DNA of 64,000 nucleotides, from assembly GCA_030762935.1 (NCBI GenBank), contig CM060895.1, positions 39,361,001-39,425,000 on the forward strand, in the 5' to 3' direction. The notes under the pieces are model-generated. The model did not search any database. It saw nothing but the letters and a program-made list of their open reading frames with translations, and was not told the DNA's origin. Shown here piece by piece: positions 1 to 9,444 of the stretch (position 1 is the first letter of the stretch; each line of letters starts with the position of its first letter). The position numbers were made by a program, and so were the translations under genes. The DNA is from Hymenopus coronatus (Eukaryota; Arthropoda; Insecta; Mantodea; Hymenopodidae).

Positions 1-572
1 CCCCATCCCAAACTACCCTTTACATGGAACTTTTTTGAAACTTTTGATTTTCTAAAAAATGGCACTAACGATTTTAATTAAATTGTCGCATATAAAATGT
101 ATATTTTGAATTTTCTGGGAATAGCCTCGGAAGACTACTTTATTCTGGGTCAATTTTACGGAATTCTACATAACTACTAAACCGTAAGAGATAGACAAAA
201 ACTTACCACACAACAAATGTAGAGCAGTTTAAAACACCCAATTTATGTTATATACATTTTTTTTCGTGTAGTTGATTGTTTTTGAGATATTCCCTGTTTT
301 TGGTTTCAGCTATGAAAAACTTATACTTTTCTCATACAGGAAATTGTCAACCCCTGTCCATATAAACAAAGGAACTTAGCAACCAACTTTTGACTATCAC
401 TTTAACCTATGGTACTCTCTTATTTCGCTTCTACTTTCAAGGAAGCAAGAAATAAGACTATTTCTGCTAATTTTTTTTCTCGATTAGAATTGAAGAAAAT
501 AGAGGCATAAGCTTTTTAACAATAATTTGTTGCAGAGATGTAGAGAAAGTCATGTGTATGGAACACATCAGA
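1..572 (+). mobile_element. RF1 repeat copy 1, cut by window edge
   Basis: This is the body and distal end of an RF1 element; the palindromic end lies outside the window. It begins at the conserved CCCCAxCCCAAACTACCCTTTACATGGA block and runs through the AAACCGTAAGAGATAGACAAAAACTT block. It ends with GTAGAGAAAGTCATG, then GGAACACATCAGA, followed by a T run. The same ordered blocks recur in more than 30 places in the window. There is no ORF of note. Confidence 0.85.
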
Positions 573-1899
573 TTTTTTTCCGACAATTCTACCCAGAAAA
601 ACATCAAACGATGTTAACTGATATTTACATAATTATATATTACACACACTTTAATACTTATTACTGCTGAATAATTTTTCGCAGGTTTTGTATTTGACCA
701 TCATCTATCGGCTGTTGAAGTACTGTTACCTAGAAGCCAAGCTGAAATTCAAATCGCTAATTCAGTACGTTTGTTACCAGAAAAGAAAATGTCAACGAAA
801 TTTCGAAAATAATTGACAGCTGTCAAACGCAGCATTCTTTTTAAAGATTTGCATCTGTCCCCAATGATATATAAGATCCCAAGAACCGCTATTGCTGTTT
901 GCACTATTGCAACAAGGGACAACAAATACAAGAGGTATGAGCACTTTCAACAGCCTTCAAGTTTTCAATGCTATGCATTAAGAACTAATAATAATTTCGG
1001 CAATGTATTTGCTCATAGAGTTCTATAAAGATTTTCTTACGCTTCATCGCCATTTAAGTATTGATCCACCACCAATCAGTCCATACTCCTGGTTTTCTGT
1101 TTTCTTCGTCTCCGAAAATAAACACCTCCTTTTCTTATCTGGCGTTTCTGTCCCTAAGTTTCTTCCCCAATTTGCAGTTCTTCCAGTGGACCCCTTCGTA
1201 AGCAGTTTCTTCTCAAACAGATCATTCGTTTTGTTCTTCCTAATTTTATTAATTTCAGCGCTGTTCTTCCCTAGCGTCCCATAACCGTGTCATTAGTCAT
1301 TACTCATTTTTGTTGTTCCCTTTAGTGGATTTTCCTTACTTCGACGCAACGTCAATGTTTCCATACTATACAATGCCACACTAGTAGTTTTTCTTAATTA
1401 TTTCTTCCTAAGTCATAATCTCGAATTGCAAGTGTATGTCCTTTGCGTATCTTTCGATAACCATAGTTACTGTCTTGTTTACATTTGACTTCATTGTTCT
1501 CATTAGCATTTTCCTTGGTGTGTTTTGTGCATAAATATAAAAGATAAGGGGGGGGGAGACGAAGTTTGCTCACAAAACACCGCAGAAGAACAGGAATGCT
1601 TGTCGATAGTAAAACTCGCTTATATACCCTGGGATGCAAATTACTTTTGCCTAATCAATGACACTACACATTTTTGTGACTAAATAATGCAGATTAATTT
1701 AAATTTAAATTTTGAAAATGGGCAAGTCATTGCGAGGGTTCATGGTCTTCTTGAATTTCTGACATTAAAAAGGCCTTTCATCACATGAATCTAGCTAGAC
1801 TAAGTCTTTCGTTTCCTTTCCCAACTCCAGAAACTTTTGCTTTAATTGTGAACGCCTGCATCGCAATACATAATTTTATTTATTTATTGTGGCTTTGTT
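573..1899. other. Unassigned AT-rich stretch
   Basis: I see no recognisable gene, transposon end or tRNA-like promoter here. Short ORFs (for example 1003-1284) are hydrophobic and low in complexity, with no family signature. A G run lies at about 1549-1556. Confidence 0.5.
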
Positions 1900-2240
1900 C
1901 AATTTTAACTGCTACTTCGTTAAAGTTTCACTGCATCTCACAGCTATAGCCGCAACCTCACTCGGAGAGCGCACTCATTATCTCAAGAGTTGGCTCATCC
2001 GCAAGCACGTGGTTTATTGTTAGCGGTTGGGCATTTCAAGAGTTTCCTAGAATGTTCGGGAGGCGGAGAGGTCGAAGGTTCCAGAACAAACCCAATACCT
2101 CTCGATAACACTGGGTGAGCGTGTCGTCTCATCGGCTTATCATTTCGCCCGGCCAACCGGTAGTCGGCGCCTTCTATACGATAACTGAATATGCGTCGCA
2201 ATATTAACTCTGTTGTCATTTGGGTTTCCGATTATTATAC
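1900..2240. other. GC-richer segment with a heat-shock-element-like motif
   Basis: The base composition is clearly richer in GC than the surroundings. At 2074-2086 the sequence GAAGGTTCCAGAA fits GAAnnTTCnnGAA, three alternating heat-shock-factor units. A looser TTC/GAA/TTC cluster lies at 2044-2057. No TATA box or ORF follows convincingly. It could be a transposon terminal region or LTR relic. Confidence 0.3.
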
Positions 2241-2264
2241 CTTCTATGCATGCTTCCCGATCGT

Positions 2265-2515
2265 CTCCTTAGCGCGGTGGAGGCGCGGCTACTTACCAAG
2301 TGAGAAGCCCGGGTTCGATTTGCATTGACAACGTGGGGATTTTCTTCCGCTGAGAGACGTGTACCGGGGCGCACTCAGCTTCGTGAGCTTCCTGGGAGGG
2401 GGGAGAGCAATTGAGGATTAAAGTAGCGGCTCCATGTTGCGGAGACCGCATTAACAGACCTAGAGGGACTCGGGGCGCTAACCACATCCAGTACTGCACC
2501 TCATCCAGCGGTCAA
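2265..2515 (+). mobile_element. SINE-like retroposon, putative
   Basis: A tRNA-like segment contains a B-box-like GGTTCGATTTG (2313-2323) preceded by GTGAGAAGCCC. A GC-rich body without an ORF follows. The arrangement resembles the tRNA-derived SINEs elsewhere in the window, but I found no second copy of this body here. Confidence 0.4.
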
Positions 2516-3329
2516 GAGGTAAGTCTTGGTCCGACTTTGGGCCATGGAGTATAATATCCTAGCTTTCCAGAATCCCCTTGGGATACCAACTCCTTCACAA
2601 GCCTTATCAACCTTTAACTTCTTAATTTTTGTTCCAGTATCTTGTTCAGAAACTTCTTTTAAATGTCATTAGTAAATTATATGATAAAGCAACTTCTATG
2701 AACAACATCGGGGATGTGATCCCCGAGTAATCTTAAATTATACCTTTCTCTGTTAAAGAAAGGATTTTATCCTCTCAGACCTATTAAAAGTAACGAGTTT
2801 GATAGCCTAATTGAGGAATTCTGAACACCTTAGAACGTCACACTGCCTCTGTGGATGCACAAAAGTAGATATAAGTAACCACATAAAATGAATAACGAAC
2901 AGAGCGTTAACTAAACAAACTTCGGTTGAAAAGAAAGAAATCGCGCAGAAGAGTTAATGGATTGTAAAGGGGAAAGGTAGCCTTCTACATAGAAATAACA
3001 AACACATGACTGAACTGTTGTGGCGCTCAACCATACAGAGAATCAACAAGCGTGAACAGATGGCTTTGTCGTAACTGATTTGCATCCCCGCTGGCGGTAT
3101 TTCAACAACGGTGCTTTTCAAAGCTACGATCCATTTTTATTTTGTTGAAATGCTAAGCTGTGTATCCCTAGCACTAGGATTAAACATAATTCTCCGTATA
3201 GAAGATGCACGGTAACATTCCAAGCAAATGCAATGCTGCTGCCTCAGTTTTCTAAACCTTGTTCGTTATTGATGCTCTTACAAAGTGCATCTGGAAATGT
3301 CCAATGTCTTTCAAAATAGATATATACAT
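2516..3329. other. Unassigned stretch
   Basis: I see no gene or clear repeat. A short perfect hairpin (GGGGAT...ATCCCC, about 2709-2724) is the only local structure I noticed. Confidence 0.5.
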
Positions 3330-3860
3330 AGGTAGATAAGGGGACTGGGAAGTTGGCATCGATCCAGTGAGGGTATTATACACATACCCCTGAGGGGCGT
3401 CCCTGGAGACGGTGAGGTGAGAGGAGACACCAGCGACCATAAATAGCAGAGACAAAACAATGAGAGGTTCCATACAGTTTCTAGGTTGAGAGGCCTCGGT
3501 AGTCAGACCTGTAAGGTCCAACGCCCCCACCTAAGGAGGCAGTTCCGGGCAACCGGCCGAAGGCTGAACCGAAACACCATAGCCGATATTTTCAACCCTG
3601 AAACAGACCAAAGGGCATGAGGGATAAATGGAACGAGTAATTCAAAGATGTAGAGAGGCAGGAAACTAGAAGGATGAGAATCCGCCTAACAATCTGGTAA
3701 CCTCCGAAAAAGCCCATGGGTCAGACGGAATAGTCGCCGGGAAATGAACCCGGGACTTCCCGATTACGATATACCAGATGACCCAACTGCCCTGTATTTG
3801 ACGTGTGTATTTATATAAGCATTCGTGCGTTAAGAGTTGCAGAACTCAAGGGGGTGGGCC
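3330..3860 (-). mobile_element. tRNA-derived SINE-like composite
   Basis: Read on the minus strand, the segment has a B-box-like GGGTTCATTTCCCGG (about 3738-3752) next to an anticodon-arm-like region, then a GC-rich body containing a TTCGGCCGGTTGCCCGG-type block (about 3548-3565). The part at 3783-3855 (CCCAACTGCCCxGTATTTG...) recurs in diverged form at 55667-55745, showing that it is dispersed. A 92-codon minus ORF (3252-3530) overlaps it and looks repeat-derived. Confidence 0.45.
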
Positions 3861-3900
3861 AATAGGAAGAAACTTTGGTCCAGAGAAACATTGTAAAACA

Positions 3901-4103
3901 ATTGGTAAAATATAACATGCTCGGGCTTGTAGGTCTTAGTCGAATATTAAAATTATGAAACTTTGACGTTTCGTTTCGCCAGTCGCTAGCCGTTCCTGCC
4001 CAGCATCATTTCTGAGGATGTCCACCACAACTGAGGACGAAAGTTCAAATTTTAATATTCGACCACGGCCTACAAGCCCGGGCATGTTATATTTTACCAT
4101 TAA
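3901..4103. repeat. Long inverted repeat (fold-back) with hammerhead-like half-core
   Basis: The arms at about 3901-3953 and 4049-4101 are inverted copies of one another. They share TTGGTAAAATATAACATGC, CGGGCTTGTAGG and TCGAATATTAAAA. The loop is about 95 bp. Beside the right arm are CTGAGGA (4012-4018), GTCC (4020-4023), GGAC (4035-4038) and GAAA (4039-4042). That order matches the CUGANGA/stem II/GAAA half of a hammerhead ribozyme, although stem III and the cleavage site are not evident. A 131-codon ORF (4018-4410) crosses the arm and ends in a lysine tract from a poly-A run, so it is probably not a gene. Confidence 0.7.
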
Positions 4104-4576
4104 AAACACTGGTGTGAAAGCCTACGAGCATATTATAAAAGTAATATCGCAAGCTTTTTCGCCTATCGTGGGTTATTGTGATTCTAAACTTGCACTTTTC
4201 CAGCATTGTACTAACGCGTCAAGTTACACAATAGGCACCGATAGTCTGATTTTTACTAACAACACATTGCCTATTTCGGAATCTTGGAGTAGACAGATTG
4301 ATATCCTTAATAACGAGCAAGAAACAAGGGTATTACACAACAGCACAATAATCTTGAATCAAATTATTCCTCAAAAAAAAAAAAAAAAAAAAAAAAATTC
4401 CTGCAAGCCCTAAACGTAAACTTTATATTTTATACAGTATAAAATGTTAAGCTGATGAATACTGATGAATACTAGAACTGTTCTAAAATAAAATATGGAA
4501 GCCATCAAAAATATATGATAGGGGTATTTATAATTCCATTCTGTTAGTACCACCATTTCGGTTCACCAATTTTGAA

Positions 4577-4618
<42 letters not shown>

Positions 4619-4785
4619 GTGTGTGTGCTCGCAAGGCAAATCGAGTGTACTGACGTGCATAAATTGCGGTCCATATATGTGATGGTGATGTTGATTGTTT
4701 CTTCTTCCTCTTTGGATTTTATTCAGTTGGATTTTCCGTTCTGTTTGCCATAAACCTCGGTTTCTAGAGTCTTCTTTGTTAAGTT
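4104..4785. other. AT-rich unassigned stretch with simple repeats
   Basis: It contains a 25-nt A run (4373-4397) and an (AT)20 tract (4578-4617). No gene is apparent. Confidence 0.6.
4578..4617. repeat. (AT)n microsatellite
   Basis: About 20 uninterrupted AT dinucleotides, followed by TCTGTGTGTGTG. Confidence 0.95.
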
Positions 4786-5931
4786 CCTTTTACGTTCTCT
4801 ACAAAGCACATAGAGAAGGTATTGCACTCCATCCAAAAATGATTCCGGGATGTATAACAAAATATTTTTAGAAAAAGTTCCGCGTGTGCCTGCGAAAAAC
4901 ATAACTCAAAAACGAAAAGTTGATAATGGAATTTAGCATCTTCCAAGGATGTGACACGAATATTTCCAGGAAAATCCGTCATCCCAAACTACCCTTTACA
5001 TAGAGCATTTTTCAAAAATTTCGATTTTTTAAATAATATCGATAACGATTTTGGTTAAAATACCGCATATTAAAATATCTACATTTCAAATTAAATGCAT
5101 TTAGGAATAGCCCCTGAAGTCATCTTCATTCTGAAAGACTTTTAGTTAGTATCCCTGTATCTCCTAAGTGGAGCACATGGCATCGTTACAATGTGTCCAT
5201 GATCGTATTTGAATTTCTATCATCGTGCGGATCAGCGTGCCGTCCACAAATGGCATTGCAGGACGAAATCACGACATGCGGACGCAAAAGGACGGAAAAT
5301 TTTGCCCAGGAACCTTTTTCTTACAAGATATGACGTTCTTTTACGTGAAAATAAATATTACACGGGACCACCGGCTTTACTTCCCTTCCTAAGGAAGCCA
5401 TGCTTAAAACTTTTGCGTCCGAAAAATCTATCACCCTCCGCCAGATTTGAACCTACAATCTTGGGATTTATAGGCTAGCATGGGAACAACTGCATCATGG
5501 AGGGGGACCTGGAAGACTTTTTCATTACTGATAAACCGTAAGAGCTAAACAAAACTGTGGATCTCGTTAAAGCACACAATTTAGGTCATATAGGTTTCCT
5601 TTTTTGCACAGATATCCATGTCCGAAATATTCCTTATTATTGACTTTAAAATTTCCAATAGTTAAACTTTCTTAAACGAAAAGTCGTTATTCACTTTTAT
5701 CATTTTGTTCATTCAAGTGAGTGGCATAGCGACCGGCTTTTGAAAGATATGACGGTCGCTTTAGTCTGGTGTATTTCCCTTCTATTTAGAAAGAGCTAAG
5801 TAATAAAACCGTTTCTGTTAATGTTTATCTTGATTAGTAAGAATCATAGAGAAGAATACGTTTCTGTACGAATAATTTGTTGGAGAATAGGTAAAGAATG
5901 TCCTATGAATGGACTACGTTAGATTTTTCTT
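4786..5931 (+). mobile_element. RF1 copy 2, interrupted by SINE1
   Basis: It starts with a damaged palindromic end (TTCTCTACAAAGCACATAGAGAAGGTATTGC). All body blocks follow in order and it ends near CCTATGAATGGACTACGTTAGA. Between about 5150 and 5510 the RF1 sequence is interrupted. The 3' part of the interruption is a minus-strand SINE1; 5160-5340 is unidentified. RF1 resumes at GGAAGACTTTTTCATTACTG. It is diverged from the other copies and so is old. Confidence 0.8.
5340..5500 (-). mobile_element. SINE1 copy nested in RF1
   Basis: It matches the minus-strand reading of the full SINE1 at 61871-62167: CACGGGACCAxCGGCTTTACTTCC, then GGAAGCCATGCTxA, a short A/T-rich link, and the tRNA-like head with TTTGAACCTxCAATC (inverse B box). 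The tail side is diverged or absent. Confidence 0.75.
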
Positions 5932-6755
5932 TCATAGGTTCTATAATAAATATGTCTACACTGTACGTCTTCTTTCATGTCTTGTATTCGGACACCATTC
6001 TAGCATCCTTTTAGGCCATCTCGTTTCCACCATTTGGTTTATACGTCCGTACCACTGAACTGCCTTGTTTTCTGTTCTTTTTTTTTTTTATTGAATTATC
6101 CACCCTTGTCTCTGTTTCAGCGAATTACACCAAATGCGAACATTTAGCATTTAAACCTGTTTTTTATAAGCTTACCCGGCATGTAAACACATCTAAATAT
6201 ATTCATCCGCGTTTTGTTCTGTGTGATTGGATGAGATTGTTCCCGTCGTAAATGTAGTTTATATAGCACGTGGAGAGAACAGGTGATATAACAAATGAAA
6301 ACATAGAAAAAACATGCATGACTCCTGCAAATAAAGTGTTGGAAACATGCAAAATGCATAAAGAATATTTAAGTCACAATTACGGGTATCCGGTAATGGA
6401 GTAGCCCCTCCCATATCGGAATCTGATTCCGCGAAGTCAATTTCGTTGTAAGATAAACTTTCGGTAGGGTTAATGAGAACGCTCCCAATAATATTATCCA
6501 TATTGCCATCCAGCTCCCACATTTTGTTTTCCTCCTTGGCCGCGTGCGTGACTGTTCCTCTCAAATTGCTATCATTAACAATTGTTTAATAGATAAATAT
6601 TAATTGTTTATCTGCGACAATCCTGTACTGAGCAGAACCCTAGCCTCTAGCAGTCTGGATGTGGCGTTATTTCTTGCCACGAAGCCGTTAATTTGACTTC
6701 AAATGAATTCAATAGGATTTAAAAACCAGTGACACGGAGGATGTCTAAGGACTTC
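5932..6755. other. Unassigned stretch
   Basis: I recognise no repeat. The only suggestive element is an acidic minus-strand ORF (6361-6564, listed separately). Confidence 0.45.
6361..6564 (-). CDS. Candidate coding fragment, acidic, unrecognised
   Basis: The minus-strand frame reads as about 70 residues with NMDNIIGSVLINP and an acidic EIDFAESDSDMGG stretch. Codon use looks more coding-like than the surroundings. I see no convincing start context or splice sites, and no homologue. It could be the N-terminal part of a transposase relic (acidic DSD runs are common in piggyBac-type proteins), an exon fragment, or chance. Confidence 0.18.
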
Positions 6756-6953
6756 AATGTAATGTTTAATGTCCCTTTTACTACTTGTGGCATCGCAGGC
6801 GGAGCACTGGTGGAATGCGAGGCGGGGGAAGCTGGAGAAAAACAGCCCTTGCACAGCATTGTCCACCACACATCTCACATGAGGTCGCTTGTGATCGAAC
6901 CCGGGCCGGCTAGGTGAGAAGGCTAGTGGTCTAACCAGTCGGCCACGGGATGG
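6756..6953 (-). mobile_element. SINE2 copy
   Basis: On the minus strand it has a tRNA-like head with A-box TGGCCGACTGG, then a CTCACCTAG anticodon-side block, and B-box GGTTCGATCAC (6891-6901). The SINE2 body follows: GACCxCATGTGAGAT, TGTGGTGGACAA, and GCATTCCACCAGTGCTCC, ending near ACTACTTGTGGC.. in inverse. The same order occurs at 9214-9433 and 62686-62893. Confidence 0.85.
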
Positions 6954-7593
6954 CCACGACGTACTTATTACAGTCAGTTGCGTATTTTTGCACTCTTTGG
7001 AGCAGTTCTAATGTACAAGTGATCTGTCGACGATTTCATTTTTATGTTTAGCCAATTAATGATATCCTATTTTTTCCAAGAATCATTTGGTTTCCTTTCT
7101 ACACGAACACTGTGGCACGGACCATCACAAAACAAACGTTGAAATACATTACACACGCACAGTACTTTTCACAAAGTCATTCGTCATCGAGGTTTTCCTT
7201 TTATTACATGGAATTCTTAGCTTGCCCGTCAATTTTATTTCTCTTCGAGATTTTCCGGCACTGCTAATGACAATACCTGTAAGCTCTGATGTGAGCTACT
7301 CCGCTTGTCCTACTGGAAGAGAAGGATTTCTTTCGGAGAGAACATTAAAAACATGCACTATTTTTTTGTTTTTCGCCACTACGTAAGGGTTTTCCCTTAC
7401 GATGTTTGAGCTCAGAAGACCTGAGATTCTGCCATTAGGCACAATTTATTCATGCAATAAAAATAACTCACGCGCTTTTCACTGCTTGTGAATACATGAC
7501 TTAATAAACCGAAGCTTGATCAGTGAATATGTGGGGTAATGACGTACGTGATGCTGTTACAAACCTCCAGTATAAACAAGAGAGGTAACTTCC
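6954..7593. other. Unassigned stretch with a short dispersed block
   Basis: It contains CAATTTTATTTCTCTT (about 7229-7244) within a ~50-bp block that recurs at about 13978-14030, so part of it belongs to an unnamed repeat. A 99-codon ORF (7087-7386) has no recognisable features. Confidence 0.5.
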
Positions 7594-7601
7594 CTCATAT
7601 C

Positions 7602-8903
7602 CAGAGTTGCCAAGTGAAGGGCAAAATCTCTTTCAAGGAAAATTTCAGGCAATGTAGGGTTTGAGGGATTTTTGTTGTTTAAAATTAATGAAATCGCAGG
7701 CTTTTTTCTTAAATATTAATAAATTAATGAATAATTGTGCAACGTTGGCAGTAGCAGTCCATCATTATCGTTTAGCTAACAACTTGTTTTAATTTCATAG
7801 CACGAGAAAGGCTGAAGTTATGTTTCATTATGAAATGTCGTAGTCACGTTCAGGTGGTGGTATAGTGGTAGAAAGGTGAATCCCCGGGTTAAAGCTCTGC
7901 TAGTCATTTTTCACCTGTAAATGATCCCTCAAATGTATTGCCATTAAATGAGTTTAAAGTATGGGTTGCGGCAGAAAAATTGTTACAGAAAATTAAATGT
8001 CATATTTCGTCCCAATTTCATATTGAAGAAGTTTAACTTAAATGGATTCAGTCTTATCAAACTGCTTTTCTGAGACTTAGGAGGCTTACAAGTAGAAGAA
8101 TTACTAACTCGTTGAGTTTTTGCAACCTGGCATTGTTTCGGGTACAACTGATGACCGGCCCCGTGTTCAATTAAATAGTTTGGCAGGGATATTCAAAACA
8201 AAAATGCATCCCAATAAAGTGATAGGAATGGAGTACTATTCGTATGCACAAATATTTCTCTGATCATGAGAAAGATAACTTAGTTAAATTAGAACCAATC
8301 CAATTCTGGAGGAGAATGAGCCAGTTCAACGACGAAGCATTATTTAATAACACAGGTGCTTTAGCTTAGAATAGTTTGTGCATGGTAGGGGAGTCGATGT
8401 AGATCCCTTTCGGGTAATTGTCGCCTCGTTGCATTGTTATCTTGAGCCTTGCCATATTCAAATCCAGTCGTTGAGAGAACTTTCTCTATGTTGGAGATAT
8501 GAAATCCAAGCAAAGAAATAGGTGAATTCTTCAAGGGTAGCTGCTTTAATAATAAACAAACTGGAAATGAGGGATTTAAATACAGTTTGTAGTGGCTATC
8601 CAGTGACAGGGGAAGTGCTAAAGCTATTTAATGACAGCATGTATAAACTGGACTCCGATTCAGACCCTCTTGAGTCACTAGGCCCTTTAGAAGCTCCATT
8701 GGAGGAACACGATTTTCAACGATAGTTACCCTCAATACATCAAACGTAGACTGCTGTATACATCCTTGAATATAGAAAGGGATATTACGTGATTTTTTAA
8801 AACATTTTAGATTTATTTTATTAAAGTATGTTGTTTTTGTGTAAAGTAGAGATATTTCATTATCTCGGTAAGGATGTTTCACTTCAACAACCTGGCAACA
8901 GTA
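7602..8903 (+). mobile_element. Degenerate hAT-superfamily DNA transposon
   Basis: A perfect 8-bp target duplication CTCATATC flanks the element (7594-7601 and 8904-8911), the size typical of hAT transposons. The left end is CAGAGTTGCCAAGTGAAGG; the right end read inversely is TACTGTTGCCAGGTTG, matching at 10 of the first 14 bases. Total length is 1302 bp. Degraded coding sequence remains on the plus strand. Around 8300 an EPIQFWRRM-like segment suggests the hAT C-terminal dimerisation region. At 8497-8577 MKSKQRNR and, after a frameshift, NSSRVAALIINKLEMRD resemble the extreme C-terminus of hAT transposases. Stops and frameshifts make it non-functional. Confidence 0.75.
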
Positions 8904-9213
8904 CTCATATCTTAGAAACTAATCTATAGATACGTTATTGCTTCCATACACAAATTTCGTGCATGATGCTTAAGAGAAAACTAATTTGACTGAAGCTTTT
9001 TGAATGTGCGGAACTATTTTAACGACAGTGCATGTTATTAATTATGGTACCCAGTTAAAAGTCCATCAGCCAATAAGACAGGAACATAAGTACGTCCGAC
9101 TGTTGACATGTAAAGTAAGAAAAAAACAGATAATAGTAGTTGTTGTACCTATAGCCATTGTTGTGTTAATATCAATATCTTCTTTCCATCTATTCAGAAT
9201 TCAAGTGATTATA

Positions 9214-9433
9214 CCGTGGCTGAGTGGTTAGACCATTCGGTTCTCACCTAGACGACCCAGGTTCGATCCCAAGCGACCACATGTGAGATTTGTGGTGGAC
9301 AAAGCGGCGCAGGGGCGGGTTTTATCCGGGTTCTCGGGTTTCTCCCGCCATCGCATTCCACCGGTGCTCCATCTTCACTCCATGTATCATCAGTGCCTTG
9401 GTAGTAAAAGCGGGCGTTAAATACTATAAAAAA
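9214..9433 (+). mobile_element. SINE2 copy with perfect target-site duplication
   Basis: This tRNA-derived SINE has pol III A-box TGGCTGAGTGG (9217-9227) and B-box GGTTCGATCCC (9260-9270). The SINE2 body includes ACATGTGAGAT, TGTGGTGGACAAAG, TTCTCCCGCC and CATTCCACCGGTGCTCC, and there is a short A tail. The 11-bp sequence AAGTGATTATA directly precedes it (9203-9213) and directly follows it (9434-9444). This is a retrotransposition duplication and defines the ends exactly. Confidence 0.93.
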
Positions 9434-9444
9434 AAGTGATTATA

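Noticed and set aside
4018..4410. 131-codon ORF
   Set aside because: It overlaps one arm of the inverted repeat and ends in lysines from an A25 run; best explained as repeat sequence.
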